Positions 57,701-64,000 of a stretch of 64,000 nt of DNA are shown in pieces; position 1 is the first letter of the stretch; each line of letters starts with the position of its first letter. A program made the position numbers and the translations under genes. The notes under the pieces were generated by a model that was not told where the DNA came from, made no database searches, and saw nothing but the letters and a program-made list of their open reading frames with translations. This stretch comes from Leuctra nigra (lineage: Eukaryota > Arthropoda > Insecta > Plecoptera > Leuctridae): NCBI GenBank assembly GCA_934045905.1, contig OW203765.1:32149997-32213996 (forward strand), written 5' to 3'.

Positions 57701-60700
57701 ATTCTAGTACATATTATAATATTGTAACAAGATTTTATTAAATTGGCAGTCTCATTTGGCCATTGATTCAATGCAATAAGTCAAATCAATAACTCTTTCA
57801 ATACTCAGCTTACTTTTAAATGGTTGATTAAGACTGTATTGTCATGGCAACAACAAATGACATTCCTAGAATGTCTGCGTTAACTTAATTACTGGTTTTA
57901 GCACTAGTACTGAAAAACTGGACCTAAGAAGTAATGTTACAAAGTACTTAGATTGCTGTAAGTATTTTTGTGAAAAACTCAATAGGCCATTTAAGAAAGT
58001 CAAAGCGCATGCGATAAAGCCTGACAGGTCCACAGCCGTCTAGTATGTAGTGACTAGTTCTGTTTAGTGTCTGTCTTATTTACGTGTTGTGTTCGAGAAG
58101 GCTGTGGGTGGGATGACGTCACGCCAGTCCTTTGAAGTGCGCACTGCGCATGCGTTTAAGCCTGATAACATTAGTACCAAACCTCACCAACAGATGTATC
58201 TTTACTTTCTTAAATGGCCTATTGTAATATTGAATAATGACATTCATTTATTTAAATTTTGAAATATTTCTGTACAGATATTACCTATACATAAATACAG
58301 AATGAGACAATTCTAGCATAAGGATTGTCAAATTCCAGAACTGCAGGTTGAAATGTACACTCGGCCAAACATAAATTGATCGTTGATCAAATTTGATTGA
58401 CTGATAAATGTTAGATTGCACCTTCCAAAGTCAGTCCAAGCGATCTCCTTGTCTCACTCTAGTAGGTGACCTCACATTTCAACGATAATAACAATCTTTG
58501 TTTGGTATGGGACATGACCAGCAGTCATTCAAATTTGATCAACGATCAATTTATGTTTGGCCGAGTGTACAAACTAACTGATTCTTAAAAAATGTTAAAC
58601 GCATCTATCTATTTAGCTCTATTTAGCATCTATTTATCTCTATCATTTGTCATGTTCGCTAACCTGTCTGCAGCGGAGCGATACTTGTCCACTGTCCGAG
58701 CTCCGTGTTGAGCACGTCGCACTGTTTGATCCCCGCCTGTCCGTTCCACCCGCCGACGCAGTAGATCTTGCCGCCGAGCTCGCACAGACCTGCGCAACAA
58801 CAGACAACCTCGTTATAGTGCGATCCGTTGAGTGCGCGGTGTCCTCTGCACACGAACACACCAGGCGGCGCGCGGCCAATGGCTAGTCTGCAAGCATAGC
58901 GCGCTGAACGCTCTTTAGGTGCCGGATGGTGCGCATGACCAAGCATACCAAGTATAACGATGTGAATACGTTCAACCAAAGGGCAAGTAGAATTATAATG
59001 GCAAGCTAAATGTTCAGTGAAAAATAATTTGCAATGCTTCCGAACGAGTAACTTATATCTTGTCAACTATCCATGATGCGTTAAACATTTTTTAAGCTTC
59101 AGTTAGTTAGTTGTACTAAAAAGTTCATTAATCACATCAGTTATCACTAATTACTCATTAACTTTTCATCCATCAACGTAACTGTACTTGGCAAAATCGA
59201 TTTAAAATAAGTTTCGTTTACAAGCCGAATTCATTGTGTGTAATTATTAGATATGCGTCAAGAAGATTAAATATTTGGTCATCGCACAATCTAGCTGCAA
59301 AGCATCGTTCACAGCGATATGATGATTAAGTGAATGAATGGATGGGCAAGGATATTAATATTTAACTGACTTTATTATGAAATTGCTACTAATTAATGGT
59401 GTTCTTGATAATGTTAATTATGTTGTTTAATAACTTGCATGCCTTTACGAACTAAATTGTTATGTATTCTATGCAAAAAGCAGAAACTAAAAATCAAAAT
59501 ATTAAAATTAGACCTGAAATATCCATATCAGTGCCCATCAGGAAAGAAAAAATTATTATTATGAACTATTTCTAAAACTAAGAGCAGTACTACAAGAAAG
59601 GAATAACAGAAAAATTATAGAGGTGAACTTTTAGGCTATAAAGGAATTCTCCTTCTTCTACAAATAATTGAACGGTCTATGCAGCTAGCTATGCCTTTCT
59701 TGCAGTTAGCTTTCTAGTATCTAAGTAATAAGGTCACAGTGACAATGTTTTTTTAATTGTCAGGAGCATTTTCTTTCCAGTTTTCGTGACATATTATGGA
59801 ATCGAGCCCAAGTAAATAAATAATAATTTTACTCACCGAGGTCATACGTCGCATTCCTTTAGTGACAGTAATTATAATGCCTTAGTTTGACCGTTAACAA
59901 GCCCAGTACGTCAGACGGATTGGTGATTTGGATTCGACGAGCAAACAATCGAACAGAGAATATAAGATTATAAAGAAAAATGTGGAGTCGTTAAAAAAAA
60001 ATGAAATCTCGTCGATTCGGAACTCGTCCAATCAAATCCCCGATCGGTCCTTCGAATCGAATAGTGTCGCGCGCCATTGGACGCAAATCTCGGCGTGTGT
60101 GCGCGCGCAAGGGTTTGTTTATCTCGGGAAACGAAAACATCACAACTACTCAGTAGTTATACACATTGTGCCTAAAAGTGTCGACCGTTCGCGAAACACC
60201 TCTCTCTCTCTAGCTCTTCTCATTCACCGACCGCATATCACACAACGGCTGAAAGAGTAAATGGGAAACAAATGGGTTAGGTTTGTCGGTTGACAGCTGC
60301 TTTGAGCGAGCACATGAAATTATCCCATCATAGCATTCGTTCAGCGCAATGAGAGAATTATTCATGGTGTGAACAAAAATAAAAACATTTTAATCAAGAA
60401 TAGATACTAAAAAGATTATGAATGAACTGAAACATTATTGTATTTTGTGTACAAAAAATTGAATTGAAAACAAATGGTTTGATTTTATTTTTCTCACATT
60501 GCGCAGAATGAAATCAACAAAGAGTATACTTCCCCCAAACCAATTTGTAGTCATTGTAACTTACCTCAACGAAATATTGAGGACACAACAAATCTGGGAA
60601 CAAAATGTGGCAACACCATAGTACTGAATACTGAATGCAGTAGACATGTGGAAAATGCTCCTGAGTCGGGGGCCCCCTCGAAAGGGGGCGCCGCGAGTCA

Positions 60701-63591
60701 TTCGGGGGGTCTGCTGAGTGGATCGAGGGGGACTCGGTCCATCAGAGAAACTCTGCAGGCGACATTTCGAGGTCGCGTAGAATGAGACTGGAATCAAGTT
60801 GTGAAGATGAATGCGACCTTGAAACTTCACCTGGATGAGCTTCTCCTGAAGGGGTTTTGTCCCCGGGCGGAAACGATCTACTAATTTCATCGGTGCATTG
60901 ACTTACTAGCGTAACCTTAAATGAAATGCGTCGAACTTTAACTTACGAACAAACGTATAGGAGTATAGGATAAGTTGATGGTTTTCAAAAATATGTTGAC
61001 AGTTTACAGCAATTTTTAGATAAATAAAATAGGTACTACATTTGTTTTTACAATGAAATCAGAAACAGTATCTATATTAGTTGAACAAAGTACTGAATAA
61101 ACTGTTCTGAAAAACAAAATTAATTTCATTACCTACCTACTATTAGTTTTTATGGAGGATTATCATGACTTTATGTGGAGTAATTTCATAGATTTTTACA
61201 AGATAACATCAAGGGTTTATATGGAATGAGTTTAAGGTATCTTATGCGGAGGAACCGGAAAGATGTATCTACAGTTATTACAAGATGTGAAATCATGTGT
61301 ATCTGACCTATACATTTTATCCTCAAATTAAAGTAACAACCAGCAAACAAACCTACATAATCATAATGGACCGTTTTTAAAGTAATAAAACGCTTTCACC
61401 CAAAGCCTCGATCCACTCTCTAATCCTAATAACCTATCGTACAGAGTTCACCACTCACCAGTATTGCACCTAGCTAACGGCAAAGAAGTAAACCGACTCC
61501 ACTTTCCGACGGCCGGGTCGTAGCGCTCGACCGTGGCCAGCTCTGTGGTTCCGTTGCTGCCGGCGACGGCGTAGGCCTGGCCGTTGACGACCGCCACTTG
61601 AAAGCGGCCGCGCGCCTCCTTCATCGGGGCCATGCGCACCCACACGTTCAGGCTCGGGTCGTACGCCTCCACGCACTTCAGGCATTCCGCTCGGTCGTAG
61701 CCGCCTGCGGGCATTTACATTCCAGGTTGTTTACTACGGCTTTAGAATACAAGTTTCTGTTGGATAAACAATTTGGTCTTTACACACTTTTTAAAAAATT
61801 TTCAGACCAACACATAAATTAATTGGTAATTCTTTTGAATACACATTGTTAAGGTTTTTCAAAGTGTTTTCTTCTTTTGGCTTTTGTAGTTTAGTGCCTT
61901 AGCACATTTTTTTGTTACTAAACTAGATAAAGCTACTCACTGGAGTAAATGACACCTTTGCCTCCAGAAAAGGTACGATATGATAAAAAAATCATATTTA
62001 ACATTTTGAGAATGAACCCAACCTTGAACGTTACTCAGATTGGGACATTATTATTTAGTTAAGTGAATTTCAATTGTGTACTCTATTGTCCCATCAATTA
62101 ATCTATTGCAGGATAATGAAAAATATTACCTATAAAAACAACCAATTTTAGTCTGTGATTAAGTCCCAGCTACCCTGCTTCGTTTGCATTCGAATGTTGT
62201 AACAACTTAACGACCTAAAGAAGTAAAGACCATGAAATTGCTTAGAGGACTTAGCGCGAGTGTTCGCTCACCGCAGACGAGCAGGGTGTCGTTGAGGTTG
62301 GCGCATCCGACGGCACACTTGTTGCTGCTCATGTTGGCCATGACGCAGTAGAGGTCGGGTTTCTCCTCGCTGGCCGGCCGCGAGGTGACCGGCGTGGACA
62401 CGGGCGACGGCGTGGACGGCTGGTTCAGACGCAGCAAGACGCTCAGCGTGGCCGGCCGGCCGCAGATGGTCACCAGCGCAAGGAAAGAGTGCTCTGCGGG
62501 GAGAACATCCAGTTACACACTCCGTCGTCGATACGTGTCGTGGTATGCATGGCAGTGAGGGGGTGATGGGGAAAACAAACTTGTACTTATAAGAAACTAC
62601 TTTGATGAATATAATGAAATTCTGTACCATATGAGAAAGAAAATACAATCTAATTTCTAAAAGGGTTCCGTTTGTAATATTAAATTTTAACAGCTTTAAA
62701 TTGTCAAGTCTACATAAAGGCAAATATAAACTCTACAATTATTGGGTTAACTGACATTAAAATAGTCTGTTCACAACTGGGTATTGTTCATAAACGTATT
62801 ATATCCTTCAAGAATTGGAGTCCAATTATGTATATTTTATTCATCCCACTCTTTCAGGGTTTAATAACAGAAGGTAATATTTTTTTATGATCTCGAAAAT
62901 CAATGGGATGCAACAAGATGATTTTGTAAATCAGCCGGAATAAAAACAGAGGAATGAGCAAAAGCAAATAGAGGTAGGTAGTCAAAAGAAGAGAGTAAAG
63001 GCTTAAAATGTAACTATGAAAGTGTTAGAACGCAAGTTAGTGGAGGAAACAAGAGAGTCAAATGCTCGAACTGACCTCCGACGCGCTCGGCCGCGATGAG
63101 GCTCCAGTCCGCTCCGTGCTGCTCGGTCTGCTCCGTGATGTCGCGCGAGTAGATCAACACGCGCGGCTTGGCGGGCTGCATCTGCCCCTTGCGTCGACCC
63201 TGCATGCAACATTTGCGCCCTTGAACTAGGTTCATTTGTCAAGTCTGTGTGCATTGTGAACCCTTTGAGCACACAATTATATTACTAGGTATTTGCTTTA
63301 GTAGTTTGAGTCAACACTAAAGGTGTTTTTTATTACTGCCCAACTTTCATTATATCTTCCACTGCCAAACAAAACAATTCAAGATAGAAAATGTGCAACA
63401 AAACAAATATGGATGACAAGGGATAATACTAAATAAAAGTGGTTTAACGAGATGGTTACCTTGGGATTGGTCTGACTTCGCTTGGACATCTTCTTGTAGT
63501 CCTGGACGATCTCGGTGTCGCTGACATCGCCTGGTGGCAACTCGGAGCAATCTTGCAGCGAGTTGTCCATAGCCAGATACAGCAGATGTGT
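54138..63591 (-). CDS. IVNS1ABP: IVNS1ABP-type BTB-BACK-kelch protein, 5' incomplete; 8 exons
   Basis: Host homologue of NS1-binding protein, a kelch scaffold linked to mRNA processing, actin and CUL3-type adaptors. Exons in transcript order: 63460-63591, 63076-63199, 62272-62493, 61459-61704, 58664-58789, 56255-56428, 55212-55382, 54138-54742. All junctions are GT-AG on the minus strand and phases agree: 599 residues to TAG. The first three exons cover the linker after BACK, the next five the six kelch repeats, each with a Gly-Gly (one Ala-Gly), Tyr and Trp pattern: GGYDRAECLKCVE, AGSNGTTELATVE, GGWNGQAGIKQCD, GGCDAWNCLNSVE, GGSDGTHSLSCTE, GGFSGKTFLNSIE. Best fit to IVNS1ABP is the 'WNCLN' and 'RCNTG' positions. 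A 200-residue acidic tail with nine 7-residue repeats follows the last blade. BTB and BACK should lie to the right of 64000. Confidence 0.85.
54197..54400 (-). repeat. In-frame 21-bp coding repeat (NGRHEET x9)
   Basis: Nine consecutive 7-residue units: NGRNEET, NGREEET, six NGRHEET, NGRNEET. The six central copies are nearly identical at the DNA level. A plus-strand ORF of LPLVSSC repeats is the shadow. Confidence 0.95.
55212..55382 (-). CDS. IVNS1ABP: IVNS1ABP exon (kelch 5)
   Basis: 57 codons: KLYAVGGSDGTHSLSCTEVY, 'LQTWGPGPSMTSARANVGVA', 'SRLYAVGGFSG'. Donor GTGAGT on the minus strand, acceptor TTCCCAG. Confidence 0.93.
55452..55952. mobile_element. TIR element (about 500 bp) in the kelch gene intron
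   Basis: Arms at 55452-55540 and 55850-55952 are inverted and similar: ACGCTTTCAGGACGCAAACG and CGTTTGCGTCCTGACAGCGT, both with a TTCACTATAAGAATGA-like internal word. Interior non-coding. Confidence 0.78.
56255..56428 (-). CDS. IVNS1ABP: IVNS1ABP exon (kelch 4)
   Basis: 58 codons: GRYQAAVCSMNG, 'RVFAVGGCDAWNCLNSVEVY', 'ARRGCGLAVFKG'. Donor GTCAGG, acceptor ATTGCAG on the minus strand. Confidence 0.93.
56555..57382. mobile_element. Non-autonomous hAT element with perfect 8-bp TSD
   Basis: TIRs TAGGGCTGTGCGGGTA and TACCCGCACAGCCCTA. Target TTGAAAAT is duplicated at 56547-56554 and 57383-57390. The subterminal regions are rich in ACCCG/CGGGT words. A 100-bp unit is repeated three times (56901, 57001, 57101). 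Short ORFs only. Confidence 0.93.
57391..57980. other. Kelch gene intron sequence, nothing recognised
   Basis: AT-rich sequence between the hAT element and the miniature element at 57981. Confidence 0.5.
57981..58223. mobile_element. Miniature TIR element (about 243 bp)
   Basis: Inverted ends AATAGGCCATTTAAGAAAGT and ACTTTCTTAAATGGCCTATT. A second inner pair (GCGCATGCG / CGCATGCGTT) lies inside. TA flanks are possible. Confidence 0.82.
58358..58567. mobile_element. Palindromic MITE with TA target duplication (210 bp)
   Basis: Inverted ends CACTCGGCCAAACATAAATT / AATTTATGTTTGGCCGAGTG, each flanked by TA, with a GATCGTTGATCAAATTTGA arm continuing inward. Tc1/mariner-type. Confidence 0.9.
58664..58789 (-). 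CDS. IVNS1ABP: IVNS1ABP exon (kelch 3)
   Basis: 42 codons: LCELGGKIYCVGGWNGQAG, 'IKQCDVLNTELGQWTSIAPL'. Donor GTTAGC, acceptor GCGCAG on the minus strand. Confidence 0.93.
58790..61458. other. Kelch gene intron
   Basis: Mostly AT-rich. Contains a CpG-rich stretch (60020-60130) with an ATTGG element and a GC-rich island at 60655-60850. The latter overlaps a 109-residue minus ORF of unknown identity. Confidence 0.45.
60655..60850. other. GC-rich island inside the kelch gene intron
   Basis: A sharp GC jump with GGGGGCCCCCTCGAAAGGGG followed by GCGCCGCGAG. The minus strand encodes Pro/Arg-rich residues (60561-60890 ORF). It could be a retroelement fragment or an unannotated exon. No family recognised. 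Confidence 0.3.
61459..61704 (-). CDS. IVNS1ABP: IVNS1ABP exon (kelch 1 and 2)
   Basis: 82 codons: GGYDRAECLKCVEAYDPS, 'VAVVNGQAYAVAGSNGTTEL', 'RCNTG'. Kelch 2 has Ala-Gly in place of the usual Gly-Gly. Donor GTGAGT, acceptor CCCGCAG. Confidence 0.94.
62272..62493 (-). CDS. IVNS1ABP: IVNS1ABP exon (linker with Pro/Ser segment)
   Basis: Encodes EHSFLALVTICGRPATLSV, a Pro/Ser/Thr-rich segment, then 'NKCAVGCANLNDTLLVCG' leading into kelch 1. Donor GTGAGC, acceptor CCCGCAG. Confidence 0.92.
63076..63199 (-). CDS. IVNS1ABP: IVNS1ABP exon (pre-kelch linker)
   Basis: 41 codons plus one base: a basic GRRKGQMQPAKPRVLIYSRD, then 'EQHGADWSLIAAERVG'. Donor GTCAGT, acceptor ATGCAG. Confidence 0.9.
63460..63591 (-). 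CDS. IVNS1ABP: IVNS1ABP exon (after BACK), first exon visible
   Basis: 44 codons: THLLYLAMDNSLQDCSELPP, then 'EIVQDYKKMSKRSQTNPK'. Acceptor TTTGCAG, donor GTAACC (weak). Upstream exons with BTB/BACK are outside the window. Confidence 0.9.
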
Positions 63592-63631
63592 CTGCAAACA
63601 ACATACATTCTAAAGAGAACCATTCAAATAA

Positions 63632-64000
63632 CTAGGAAAACGCTCAGTGTAACGCAGAGATCAGATAAGAGCAAACACATGATTTTATTGTTACTTTGAT
63701 ATAGCCATCATCCACATACTCTGGACTGAGTGAGAACAAACCCATCCAATGTCCACTAAATCTCTGTTACAGATTTAGCAAGGTTCATTACACTTAGATA
63801 CATGATTTTTACCGATACATTTAAAAAAGTTGAAACCGTTAATAAGTTGGTGAGTTCTAGACCGATTTGGATGAAAAATTAAATATTATGACAAAATGTT
63901 GATCTTGACGGCCATGCAAAATTTCAATATGATCGAAAAATTTTGATTTTTTAACCAATGAGAAAAATGTTTTTAAAATTTTAACCAATCATAGTAATCG
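63632..64000 (+). mobile_element. Dispersed family A copy running off the window
   Basis: Head CTAGGAAAACGCTCAGTG at 63632, then AT-rich sequence with 'GACGGCCATGCAAAATTTC'-like words seen in other copies. Incomplete at the right edge. Confidence 0.5.

Overview
The window is eukaryotic and almost certainly from an insect. It shows AT-rich introns with GC-rich exons, GT-AG splice sites with consensus donors, dense miniature transposons and three conserved animal genes. A hemipteran is my best guess; that is inference, because no ribosomal or mitochondrial marker is present. There are no bacterial-style operons, CRISPR arrays or viral genes.

Layout. (1) 1-9089 is repeat-rich, non-coding sequence, probably intron of the first gene. 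(2) 9090-42529, plus strand: thirteen exons of a dipeptidyl-peptidase-4-type (S9B) serine exopeptidase, 791 residues to the stop, with its N-terminal exons upstream of the window. The catalytic Ser, Asp and His, the Glu-Glu motif and the oxyanion Tyr are all present. (3) 42530-46972: 3' UTR and intergenic sequence, then the GC-rich presumed promoter and 5' UTR of the next gene. (4) 46973-50724, plus strand: the two coding exons of the vesicular GABA/glycine transporter VGAT (SLC32A1/unc-47 type, 541 residues), followed by a long presumed 3' UTR. (5) 54138-63591, minus strand: the last eight exons of an IVNS1ABP-type BTB-BACK-kelch protein (six kelch repeats plus a repeat-bearing tail), with BTB/BACK beyond the right edge. 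VGAT and IVNS1ABP converge tail to tail.

The most unusual structure is in the peptidase gene. Three exon-intron junctions have been amplified into tandem arrays: a 48-bp unit x71 carrying exon end plus 5' splice site (11113-14520), a 31-bp unit x about 26 carrying exon end plus 5' splice site (17612-18421), and a 170-bp unit x31 carrying 3' splice site plus the first part of an exon (28081-33359). A fourth junction is duplicated once by an exact 75-bp copy (36431/36547). The gene therefore carries about 128 reiterated splice sites at four junctions; only the first donor of each donor array and the last acceptor of the acceptor array give the family-like protein. The very long ORFs across these arrays are by-products of the repeat units.

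Second, the presumed VGAT 3' UTR holds five perfect GTCTTCCA octamers, the full seed complement of the animal microRNA miR-7, plus two 7-mer sites within about 970 nt. Three more octamers lie in the presumed promoter/5' UTR. A poly(A) signal between sites 2 and 3 could switch most of them off.

The rest of the non-coding DNA is a layered transposon landscape: two hAT-type elements with perfect 8-bp target duplications, at least ten TIR/palindromic miniature elements, a tRNA-like SINE, two pieces of one retroelement family, and a dispersed family with a shared 38-bp head seen seven times, one copy carrying a nested TA-inserted element.
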